Origin: Pseudogymnoascus destructans
Lineage: Eukaryota; Ascomycota; Leotiomycetes; Thelebolales; Thelebolaceae
DNA: 64,000 bases
NCBI RefSeq assembly: GCF_001641265.1
Contig: NW_020167526.1
Coordinates: 682,001-746,000, forward strand
Direction: 5' to 3'
How positions within the stretch are numbered: the first letter of the stretch is position 1; every line of letters starts with the position of its first letter. Position numbers and translations under genes: made by a program. Of this stretch, positions 56,029 through 64,000 are shown piece by piece. A model generated the notes under the pieces. The model worked only from the letters and a program-made list of their open reading frames with translations, was not told the origin of the DNA and did not search any database.

Positions 56029-58552
56029 GGTAGAGGACGAAGAAACGCAATGCCTCATCCAGCAGAAGTTTCCGCATATGCACCGGAAGTACACCGATGT
56101 CTTTTCGAAGTTGGAATCGGATCGAATCCCCCCACACTGCATATACCACCACAAGATACAGCTCGAAGCCCCTTTACCAAATGCTTTCTCCCCGTTATAT
56201 CAACAGGGCACCGAAGAGCTTAAGGCTACCAAGCAATATCTGTTAGAGAACCTAGAGAAAGGCTTCATCGTCAACAGCAACAGCCCCTTTGCGTCCCCTA
56301 TTCTATTCGTAAAGAAAGCGGATGGCAAATTAAGATTTTGCATCGATTACCGGAAGTTAAATGGTCTCACCCGAAATGATCCCTACCCTATCCCGCGTAT
56401 TGATGAACTACTAGGACGGGTGTCGAAAGCAAAAATCTTCACGAAGCTAGATATCAGACAAGCCTTCCATCGCATACAGATGCACCCCATCGGAAGAGTA
56501 CACAACCTTTCAGACTCGCTATGGATCCTATAAGTGCAAAGTGCTGCTGTTTGGACTAACGAACGGTCCCGCAACCTATCAGCGGTATATGAATGACATC
56601 CTGATGCAATATTTAGACGACTTCTGTACCGCATACTTAGACGACATCCTAATCTATTCAGAGGACCCTACAAAACACATAGAGCACGTGCAAAATGTCC
56701 TACAGCATCTCGGAGAAGCTGGACTCCAAGCCGATTTGAATAAATGTGAGTTCAACGTCACCAGGACAAAATACTTGGGTTACGTTCTCACTACCTCCGG
56801 CATCGAAGCGGACCCTGACAAAATCGAACCCCTTCGTAACTGAATCCGACCGACCACTGTTACAGGTGTGAAGTCCTACCTGGGATTTTGTGGCTTCTAT
56901 AGACAATTCATTCGCAATTTCAGCAAAATAGCAAAGCCCCTCACGACTATCACCAGTCCCTCGGAGCCGTTCCGATGGACAGATGAATGTGAGGCTGCTT
57001 TTGAGGAATTGCGCCGGCAACTCCTGGCAGTACAGGCACTTCACCACTTCAACCCCGAATTGCCTACGAAGCTGGAGACAGATTCCTCTGATGGAGTCAT
57101 AGCTGGTGTCCTCTCCGAAGAACACTCTGACAAGCGGTGGTACCCCGTAAGCTTTTCAGTCATGTCCTATCCGGACACGAGATCAACTGGGAGATCCACG
57201 ACAAGGAACTATTCGCAATAGTAAAGGCCTTCGGAAAATGGAGGCCCGAGTTGGCTTTGGTGCACCACCGAGTCGACGTTTACACTGACCACCGTTCGCT
57301 GGAATATTTCATGTCTACCAAGGTTCTCACCACGAAGCAGGTTCGGTGGATGGAACTACTCTCCAACTTTAACTTCTGCATTACGTACACTGTGGGCAAG
57401 AATAACCAGAAGGCAGATATTCTAAGCCGAAGAGACCAAGACTTGGTAACGCAGCAGAAAGTCAAGCTTGATAGTAGGGCAAGGGTATTGTTAGTTCCAA
57501 GCCGCCTGCACCCCCGAATCAGCACCGAACTTGCCGAGAGCTACAGATGCCTTTCAATTTAATAGAGGCTTTATGTGAGGACAACAGAGAGTCATTTACA
57601 GAAACACATGCGAAACACCCCCTACCTGACAGGTTCAGGTTGAACGGCCGGCTTCTTCTATACAAAGGCCGTCTATGTGTAAATCGCCACACCGAGCTAT
57701 GTACGAAACTAATCCGAGAAGCGCACGACCAGGTGTCGGTGGCACATCCTAGCGGCCAGAAAACCTATCAATTGATTGCCCCTTAGTACCACTGGGTCAG
57801 GATGGAAGCGGATTGTTTGCGCTATGTGAGGAATTGTGTGACATGTCGGCTTTCTCATACCAATGTCACCAAGCAACAAGGATTCCTACACCCGCTGCCC
57901 ATACCCGAATATCCTCTGCAACACCTCACCATGGACTTCCCAAGGGACAAGCACAGATACGACAGCATCTTAGTGTTTATGGACCGACTCGGAAAGAATT
58001 GTAAGCGACTGCGGACCCCAATTCGTTTCATCCTTTTGGCAGGAGTTCTGTCGAATTATCAGCGTGAAGGTTAAGCTGTCGACTGCCTATCATAAGCAGA
58101 CTGATGGACAGACGGAAATCATGAACTGATACATCGATCAGAGACTGAGGTCTTTCGTATCCCATTACCAGGATAACTGGAGCAAACTCATCCCCATAAT
58201 GGACCACGTGCAAATGACACTCCCCCATGCCTCCATTGGCATGACCCCCTACTGACTCAAGTACGGAACCGATCCGCGTACGAGTTGGGATTGGAACACC
58301 CCGAAAAGCACCAACCCCCGGGAGACTCTAAACCGAGATGAAGCCAAGGTGGTTGCAGACCGAATGCTTACCGCATGGGTCTACGCAAAGGAAAACATGG
58401 CAAAGGCACAAGAGGAAATGTCCAAGCACGCGAATCGACACCGAAGGGCCATCGACTGGGACGTAGGAGATAGAGTGTACCTATAGACCAAAAATTTGAA
58501 GAACTCTCGCCCTAGCCCCAAGTTGGGCCAACAATGTGTCAGACCATATACG
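56029..58552 (+). pseudogene. Gypsy-4 pol fragment
   Basis: Plus-strand RT (FCIDYRKLNGL; YLDDILIYS near 56640), RNase H (ETDSSDGV, DHRSLEYF near 57290), integrase (HHCC end CVTC near 57840, DFPRDKHRYDS, then a deletion removing the second Asp context, TDGQTE near 58105). The frame is lost near 56490, 57145 and 58000, with stops at 56841, 57560, 57784, 58126 and later. No LTR, gag or chromodomain belongs to it here. It begins at the Gypsy-2 LTR and is cut at 58552 by LTR-5. Confidence 0.85.
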
Positions 58553-58945
58553 TGTAAGGCTGACTATACGATAGAAGACACAGAGGTTTCTTGCATAAGG
58601 TTGACTTGACAGAGGAGGCAGGGGATTAAACACAAAGGCTTTCCAAGTAACACATTACAGTATTGTAAAGAATACTATATTGAGTTGAGCACGAAGCTCC
58701 TATCTAAGAAAATACTATCTACTTATATAGTGGCGTCGTGCCTCATGGGTAATCTGGATAGTTGGCGGATAGCTAGATATTCAGGAAGTTCGTGGATAGC
58801 TCAACTATCCAATATCCACTAGTTTCTGCAACTATCCATTAGCCCCGTCACATGGCAGCCTACCCCGCTTCCCACTGTGACTCACACGTCACGTTACTAG
58901 GCCCTGGCCCTGTAACCATGACATCATGTTACTGTAGCCGTAACA
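58553..58945 (-). repeat. LTR-5 copy 3: 3' LTR of Gypsy-5
   Basis: 393 bp, TGTAAGGCTG...CCGTAACA; in element orientation TGTTACGG...CTTACA. To its right the minus strand has a purine-rich stretch ending TAG directly against the LTR, as in Gypsy-1 and -2, so this is the 3' LTR of the minus-strand Gypsy-5 remnant. TATA box 58722-58730 (minus). The variable word array is at 58741-58846. Confidence 0.75.
58722..58730 (-). promoter_or_regulatory. LTR-5 TATA box
   Basis: CTATATAAG on the minus strand, identical in copies 1 (2040-2048) and 2 (5351-5359), about 15 bp downstream of the variable word array. Confidence 0.6.
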
Positions 58946-59054
58946 CTAGGTCCTTCTCCAAAAGGCTTAGTCCCTTAGGTCTTGCTGATTAAGGAATCGC
59001 TTACTTAAGTAGGGTGATGCCCACTTAATTGTCGAGCAGGTTGCGCTGCTTACC

Positions 59055-59630
59055 ATGTCTTCTAGTAGACACATAAAAATCAAAGAACGTCATCTTCTTG
59101 CAGACCATATTGAAAAGAACGGAAACCTAATGTCGCCATGTTCCAGCTGTCTTCACAACAATCGATTCTGTATTGTTGTTGCTGGTAGTCATCGTTGTAG
59201 TGAATGTACTCGTCGCAATTCCAAATGCAACGCTTGCGCCCCTTCTCCAACTGATTGGGAGAAGCTTCGAAAAGAAGAAGAGCGTCTTGAGGTAGAAGAG
59301 GAAGCGGCGGTATCTCAGGAGCGAGAGGCTCACCTCTGCGCTCAAGAAGCATATGCCCATTGCATGCATCTTCGCAAACAGCAGAAGGCTCTCAAAACCT
59401 GCGGTGTTGAGATGCTGCATCGTGGTCTGAAATCTTTGGACGAATTGGATGAAGCAGAGGAGAAGGAGTGTAGGGAGGCAGAGGTCAAAGGGACTCTCTT
59501 GCACAGCCATTCTACTGCCGTTTCCGAGGGTGCTGCCCCTGACCAGGACCTTTTCGTGGCCCTGTCTCCTGGCTTCTTTGATCGCTTGGGTGTCGACGGC
59601 GAAAAGCCTCCAGTAGCTCTGGACAGCTAA
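59055..59630 (+). CDS. Antisense ORF of Gypsy-5: Zn2Cys6-like and charged helical protein
   Basis: 191 residues, ATG 59055, TAA 59628-59630, uninterrupted. It runs opposite to Gypsy-5 and overlaps its pol end by 119 bp. Cys29, 32, 39, 48, 51 and 58 give C-X2-C-X6-C-X8-C-X2-C-X6-C, inside the spacing range of fungal Zn(II)2Cys6 DNA-binding clusters, although the basic residues between the first cysteines are few (one Arg). Residues 70-115 are Glu/Lys/Arg/Leu-rich and could form a coiled coil. I recall similar Cys-rich plus coiled-coil predicted proteins repeated in fungal genomes, but cannot check. It starts 109 bp from the LTR, so transcription could come from the LTR in antisense direction (inference). 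Alternatives: a captured host gene, or a remnant of another element. Confidence 0.6.
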   Translation: MSSSRHIKIKERHLLADHIEKNGNLMSPCSSCLHNNRFCIVVAGSHRCSECTRRNSKCNACAPSPTDWEKLRKEEERLEVEEEAAVSQEREAHLCAQEAYAHCMHLRKQQKALKTCGVEMLHRGLKSLDELDEAEEKECREAEVKGTLLHSHSTAVSEGAAPDQDLFVALSPGFFDRLGVDGEKPPVALDS

Positions 59631-59934
59631 GGTTTCTGACCGTTTCCCATGAATTGTCCGTAGGTTCATAACCTTTCCATTTTATCAAAAACTCTTCTTT
59701 GCGTCCTACTAACCTTCTGTCTAGGATCGCTTCGACTTCGTATTCAACAATCTCATTCTCTGGTTGAAGTTCTGTATCGGTCGCAATTGGGGTGCTTCCT
59801 CTTGCTGGTTCTAATAGTGAGACATCAAATACTGGGTGTAGTCTAGACTTCTTGGGTAGCTGCAGTCTGTAATTAACTGAGCTGACTTTGTTCAATATTT
59901 TGAATGGTCCCAATTTCTTGAATAGACTGGCCAC
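59512..59934 (-). pseudogene. Gypsy-5 pol C-terminus with chromodomain
   Basis: Minus-strand frame from 59934: KKLGPFKIL (GPF/Y motif of integrase), LHPVFDVSLLEP, then the chromodomain (VEAILDRRLVGRKEEFLIKW, then KGYEPTDNSWE) and a basic tail to a TAG at 59512. The frame is intact but everything upstream (gag to integrase core) is missing; it is cut at 59935 by a word array. It belongs with the 3' LTR at 58553-58945. Confidence 0.85.
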
Positions 59935-60190
59935 GGTCCGGTCCGGTCCGGTCTTTTAATGTTGAGTGAGGACTGTTTTACGGTCCAGTCTTTTTTTTTA
60001 GGACTGGACCTTGAGATTTTTAGAGTGTAGACTGTTTGCTAAAAGTTGAGGTTCCCTTTAAAAGACCGGACTGATAATAGTCCAGTCTTTTTTTAGAGTG
60101 TGGACTGTTTGCGAAAATTGAGGACTGTTTAAAAGACTAGACCGTTCGGTCTTTCCTAAGAACAGTCTGGTCCAGTCCAGTCTTTTACAT
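59935..60190. repeat. Array of GGTCC/GTCCAGTC words
   Basis: About 255 bp built of CGGTCC, GTCCAGTC and GGACTG words with T/A runs. It begins with four CGGTCCGG-like units and ends TGGTCCAGTCCAGTC. It resembles the subterminal arrays of the hAT elements here; no clear TIR or target duplication. Perhaps a non-autonomous element. Confidence 0.55.
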
Positions 60191-60434
60191 TATAAGTGGG
60201 GGCCACCACATGTCATCACATGATATGTTATTAGGAATAGCTTTAAGTGCAATCGAATATTAATAACGTTACTATTAAGCGTTACTGTACATGCATTTTG
60301 AGGTATAAGTTGAAAGTAGTATAACTATAATAGTTCCATTTACACACTGTTAAATAATTACGTGTGATTATATTTACACGTGATATTATATTTACAAGTG
60401 ATATCATATTATTCAATTAAAATCGATTATAGAG
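60191..60434. other. AT-rich spacer
   Basis: No gene. It contains a short array of ATATTTACACGTGAT-like words near 60350-60410, then the TA target of pogo-D. Confidence 0.45.
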
Positions 60435-60436
60435 TA

Positions 60437-62296
60437 ACGTACATGTATAGCGAAAGCGCCAAACAAGCGAAAGCGCCAAAATGATGCGGTGACCAAACCC
60501 CCCAACTAAATGTTAAATTCCTCAACAACAAAACATGCCCCATAAAAACGATGAAAGCCAATTAGTGCTAGCTATCCAGGCTATGCAAAGCGACCCAAAG
60601 TTACGCCTTCGAGTTGCTGCTAGGATCTATTCTGTGGACCACCGCAAGCTAGGTCGTCGTCTAGAAGGTGTACCTTCACGACGCGATATCCAAGCCAACT
60701 CACGGAAATTAACTAACCTAGAGGAGTCCGTCCTTGTTCAGTATATACTCGACCTAGCTGCCAAAGGGTTTCCTCCTCGGCTGTCTGTTGTTGAAGATAT
60801 GGCAAGTCGACTACTTGCAACACGCGACGCGTCACGCGTTGGGTCGCGTTGGGCTCCAAACTTTGTTAAGCGGCGTGTAGAGCTCCAGACACGCTTTCAG
60901 CGCAAATGCGACTACCAGAGGGCTAAGTGCGAAGATCCAGAAGTTATTAATGGCTGGTTTGAGCTTGTGCGTAACACAATTGCGAAATATGGTATCGATG
61001 AAGCAGATATCTACAACTTTGATGAGACTGGGTTTATGATGGGCGTTATCTCAACTGCTATGGTTGTAACAAGCTCAGACGGGCGGGCAAAAGCAAAGAA
61101 GGTACAGCCTGGTAATCGGGAATGGGTTACAGTAATCCAAGGCGTTAGTTCTCAAGGTTGGGCAGTACCACCATTTATCATTGTTGCAGGCAAAAACCAC
61201 CTTACATCTTGGTATGAGAATAGTGGATTTTCAAGCGATTGGGTGATTTCTGTTACTGAAAATGGCTGGACTACAAACGAGAGAGGCATGGATTGGATTC
61301 AGCACTTTGAGAAGCATACAAAGGCCCGGAGTGTTGGTGGTTATCGCTTGTTAGTCCTTGATGGTCATGAGAGCCACCACTCAGATGAGTTTGAGGAGTA
61401 CTGCAAGGAACACAACATTATTACGCTTTGTATGCCTGCTCACTCTTCTCATTTACTCCAGCCACTTGATGTTGGCTGTTTCGGCCCGTTAAAGCAGGCC
61501 TATGGTCGGCAAATTGAAGATATGATGCAGGCTCATATTTCTCATATTACAAAGGATGACTTCTTTCCTGCCTTCCACGCTGCATTTAACACTACAATGA
61601 CGGAAAGTAACATTCGAGGCGGGTTCCGAGGGGCAGGGCTTCTTCCATTTGACCCTGAGAGAGTGATATCTACACTTGATCTTAAGTTAAGGACACCAAC
61701 GCCTCCAAGCTCCCGCCCAGGTACTGCTCAACCTTGGGTTTCTCAGACACCAAACAACCCAATTGAAGCTATGTCACAGTCTACATTTATTAAAACTCGG
61801 ATTTCACGCCATCAAAATAGCTCTCCAACCTCAATCTATGCAGCTGTTGACCAGTTTACAAAGGGTGCATCGCAAATAATGCATCAATTAGCACTGCTAA
61901 AGGGAGAGAACCAAAACCTACGACAGGCAAATGAAGTACTAAGCAAGCGCCGGAGAGCTAGGAAAACACGACTACAGCAAGGAGGATCACTTAGTCAACA
62001 AGGGGCGCAAGAGCTACAGGATGAGAGGGATGTTGTGCAGCAGGTAGAGCAGGAAATAAGGGCAAGCCATGGTCGGAAGCCAAGGGAAGAAACCCGTGCC
62101 CGTCGCTGTGGCAAGTGTGGTGAGACTGGGCACAATGCGCGCACGTGTCAGATTGTAATAGACACCTCTGAGGAAGAGGACTCCGAGTAGTTTCAATTGA
62201 TTTCTAATGTTGTGGTAGATTTATCGCAATGTTTGTCGTGAGGGTAGATAATTTTGGCGCTTTCGCTTGTTTGGCGCTTTCGCTATACATGTACGT
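60437..62296 (+). mobile_element. pogo-D DNA transposon, apparently intact
   Basis: 1860 bp with perfect 46-bp TIRs (60437-60482, 62251-62296) starting ACGTACATG, TA at 60435-60436 and 62297-62298. Each TIR has two copies of CGAAAGCGCC, one base different from the CGAAAGTGCC of pogo-A and -C. It carries an intact transposase gene. Confidence 0.97.
60535..62190 (+). CDS. pogo-D transposase (Fot1/pogo, DD35D)
   Basis: 551 residues, ATG 60535 (53 bp after the TIR), TAG 62190. Psq-type and CENP-B-like HTH region, residues 1-130, which should bind the TIR words; DDE domain with Asp163 (NFDETGF), Asp276 (LVLDGHESHH) and Asp312 (QPLDVGCF), 35 residues between the last two, as in Fot1. A helical stretch (about 435-500, LLKGENQNLRQANEVLSKRR) may form a coiled coil, followed by a CCHC zinc knuckle (CGKCGETGHNARTC, about 525-538) and an acidic tail. 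No intron. All catalytic residues are present, so it could mobilise itself and pogo-A/-C copies if their TIR word is tolerated. Confidence 0.95.
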   Translation: MPHKNDESQLVLAIQAMQSDPKLRLRVAARIYSVDHRKLGRRLEGVPSRRDIQANSRKLTNLEESVLVQYILDLAAKGFPPRLSVVEDMASRLLATRDASRVGSRWAPNFVKRRVELQTRFQRKCDYQRAKCEDPEVINGWFELVRNTIAKYGIDEADIYNFDETGFMMGVISTAMVVTSSDGRAKAKKVQPGNREWVTVIQGVSSQGWAVPPFIIVAGKNHLTSWYENSGFSSDWVISVTENGWTTNERGMDWIQHFEKHTKARSVGGYRLLVLDGHESHHSDEFEEYCKEHNIITLCMPAHSSHLLQPLDVGCFGPLKQAYGRQIEDMMQAHISHITKDDFFPAFHAAFNTTMTESNIRGGFRGAGLLPFDPERVISTLDLKLRTPTPPSSRPGTAQPWVSQTPNNPIEAMSQSTFIKTRISRHQNSSPTSIYAAVDQFTKGASQIMHQLALLKGENQNLRQANEVLSKRRRARKTRLQQGGSLSQQGAQELQDERDVVQQVEQEIRASHGRKPREETRARRCGKCGETGHNARTCQIVIDTSEEEDSE

Positions 62297-62327
62297 TACG
62301 TTAATTTAATAGTTATTAATTAATATA

Positions 62328-64000
62328 ACGTGGTTTATCAGTACGTCGGACATATCAGTACCTCGGACACTTTTCCCGAATTTCCTACCCTCTAACTTCA
62401 CAACGCGTTTTTTCCACCTTTTATTATGTCAGTGATTACCCAAGAAGCAAAAATCATTCTAGCTATCGAGGCTATCCGAACATCAAAAAATCTAAGTCGT
62501 CGGAAGGCTGCTAAGCTCTATGAAGTACCTCATTCTACACTCTGCGACAGAATGAACGGCCGAACTACTGTCTACGAACGCCGGCCTGCAATGATGAAAT
62601 TAACTATACTAGAAGAGGAGGTGGTTATTCGGAATATACTTGATATGGATTCAAGAGGATTTGCACCCCGGCTTGCTGGTGTAGAAGATATGGCAAATTT
62701 TATACTCGAATCGCGTGGAGAGAGGCGCGTCGGGAAGCTCTGGGCCCACCGATTTGTACAACGACGTCCAGAATTAAAGACGCGTTTTAATCGCGTTAAT
62801 GACTTCCAAAGGGCCTTGTGCGAAGATCCTCTAATTGGCGCGTGGTTTCGACTAGTGGAAAATATGAGGGCAAAATATGGTGTTTTGGACTGCGACTTCT
62901 ATAACTTTGACGAAACTGGGTTTATGATGGGTGTGATTTGCCCTGCAATGGTTGTTACCCGTGCAGATCGACTTGGCAGAGGTAAGGCAGTTCAGCCAGG
63001 GAATCGGGAATGGGCTACAGCGATTGCTTGTATCAACAGTGACGGCTGGAGTATTCCACCATTTTTGGTAGTTAAAGGCAAGAATCATCTTGCAAATTGG
63101 TATACAGACGGCGGCCTTCCACACAACTGGGTTGTTAAACCGACAAGCAATGGATGGACAAACAATGAGACGGGTCTAGAATGGTTGAAACACTTCGACA
63201 AACATACTGCTGTTCGTGCAAGGGGTCCATATCGAATGCTGGTGTTAGACGGGCACGAGAGTCATGAATCGGCCGAGTTCCAAGAGTACTGCAAGGCACA
63301 CAACATTATAACTCTTGGACTACCTCCCCACTCGTCTCATTTAACTCAGCCACTTGATGTCGGGTGCTTTAGTGTGTTGAAGCGGGCATATGGTCGGCAG
63401 ATTGAGACCTTCATTAAGGCTCATATCAACCACATTACCAAGGTCGAGTTCTTTCTCACCTTTAGAGCAGCATATCTGGAATCCATGACAGCCCAAAACG
63501 CCCAGTCCGGGTTCCGCGGAGCTGGCTTAGTGCCTTTCGACCCGCAAGCAGTGCTTTCAAAGCTTGACGTGAGGTTACGGACTCCAACTCCCTCTAGACC
63601 CTCTACTGCCAACACCAACCCTTGGGTCTCCCAGACCCCTTCCAACCCAACTGAAGCTCTTTCACAAACAACCCTCGTTCAAAATCGAATTGCCCGTCAC
63701 CAAGGAAGCTCGCCAACTCCACTCTTCAGGACAGTTATTGCATTGGCAAAGGGTACGGAGCGACTAGCACATGAGAACACCCTTCTGTCTGCTGAGGTAC
63801 GTACCCTTCGAGCAGCCAACGAAGCCCTTAGCAAATGCCGCAGGGCTAAAAAGGCTCGTGTCCGTGAAGGAGGTGCACTTATAGTAGAGGATGCACAGGC
63901 TATTATCGCACAGAAGGATATGGATGAGCAGGTACGACGCGACGTACGTGCGGTTGGGGGTAGTCGCAAGGAGGGGCAACCGTCTAGGCAATGCTGTGGG
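62328..64000 (+). mobile_element. pogo-E DNA transposon, open at the window end
   Basis: Starts ACGTGG after TA (62326-62327), 30 bp after pogo-D. Two words CAGTACGTCGGAC and CAGTACCTCGGAC form the TIR pair. The right TIR is outside the window. The relic at 8798-9576 is its closest relative here. Confidence 0.85.
62426..64000 (+). CDS. pogo-E transposase, partial (3' end outside)
   Basis: ATG at 62426; open for 525 codons to the last base. HTH region (SRRKAAKLYEVPHSTLCDRM), DDE domain with NFDETGFMMG, LVLDGHESHES and QPLDVGCF, DD35D spacing as in pogo-D; helix EVRTLRAANEALSKCRRAKK near the end; the final codons (QCCG) match the beginning of the CCHC knuckle of pogo-D. About half of the residues agree with pogo-D by eye, so it is a separate subfamily. 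No stop or shift seen; a functional gene is likely if the last 30-40 codons are sound. Confidence 0.93.
   Translation, partial: MSVITQEAKIILAIEAIRTSKNLSRRKAAKLYEVPHSTLCDRMNGRTTVYERRPAMMKLTILEEEVVIRNILDMDSRGFAPRLAGVEDMANFILESRGERRVGKLWAHRFVQRRPELKTRFNRVNDFQRALCEDPLIGAWFRLVENMRAKYGVLDCDFYNFDETGFMMGVICPAMVVTRADRLGRGKAVQPGNREWATAIACINSDGWSIPPFLVVKGKNHLANWYTDGGLPHNWVVKPTSNGWTNNETGLEWLKHFDKHTAVRARGPYRMLVLDGHESHESAEFQEYCKAHNIITLGLPPHSSHLTQPLDVGCFSVLKRAYGRQIETFIKAHINHITKVEFFLTFRAAYLESMTAQNAQSGFRGAGLVPFDPQAVLSKLDVRLRTPTPSRPSTANTNPWVSQTPSNPTEALSQTTLVQNRIARHQGSSPTPLFRTVIALAKGTERLAHENTLLSAEVRTLRAANEALSKCRRAKKARVREGGALIVEDAQAIIAQKDMDEQVRRDVRAVGGSRKEGQPSRQCCG

Noticed and set aside
50101..56033. Target duplication for Gypsy-2
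   Set aside because: CTCGG and GGTAG do not match, so no clean insertion is claimed.

Overview
The window is nuclear DNA of a filamentous ascomycete (Pezizomycotina-type). Supporting signs are short introns of 40-100 nt with CTAAC branch sites, fungal genes (eisosome protein 1, a HeLo-like N-terminal protein, a TFIIH-type CDK), and typical fungal transposons: pogo/Fot1, hAT, chromodomain Gypsy and Copia. Many elements carry C-to-T nonsense codons. About three quarters of the window is mobile DNA, much of it nested.

Layout. 1-1364: no gene seen. 1373-4539: hAT-1 with 8-bp target duplications, split by a solo LTR. 4795-7208: stacked LTRs and a gag/protease fragment. 7209-9576: broken DUF3435 (captain-like) gene and a decayed pogo transposase. 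10403-18243: pogo-B split by Gypsy-1. 18289-20147: pogo-A. 20251-27914: host island with an MFS phosphate-type transporter (-), a HeLo-like protein with VEM repeats (+) and a small unknown gene. 27992-30606: hAT-2. 31445-32704: Kin28/CDK7-like kinase (-). 33017-41763: pogo-F relic, then pogo-C carrying a full-length, apparently recent Gypsy-3. 42785-45388: EIS1 (-). 45802-46204: pogo-type MITE. 47548-48586: broken PD-(D/E)XK-like gene. 48848-60190: chain of truncated Copia, Gypsy-2, Gypsy-4 and Gypsy-5. 60437-62296: intact pogo-D. 62328-64000: pogo-E, open to the window edge.

Relative ages can be read from the nesting. Gypsy-1 inserted into pogo-B, Gypsy-3 into pogo-C, and the solo LTR-5 into hAT-1, each with an exact 5-bp duplication. 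pogo-D (perfect 46-bp terminal repeats, uninterrupted 551-codon transposase) and Gypsy-3 (936-bp LTRs alike by eye, uninterrupted 1597-codon Gag-Pol) look the most likely to be still active.

The most unusual item is at the 3' end of Gypsy-5. Between its 3' LTR and its chromodomain, on the opposite strand and overlapping the pol end by 119 bp, lies an open frame for a 191-residue protein. It has a Zn2Cys6-like cysteine pattern followed by a heptad-like charged region. The LTR of the same family has a fast-changing array of short palindromic words just upstream of its TATA box.
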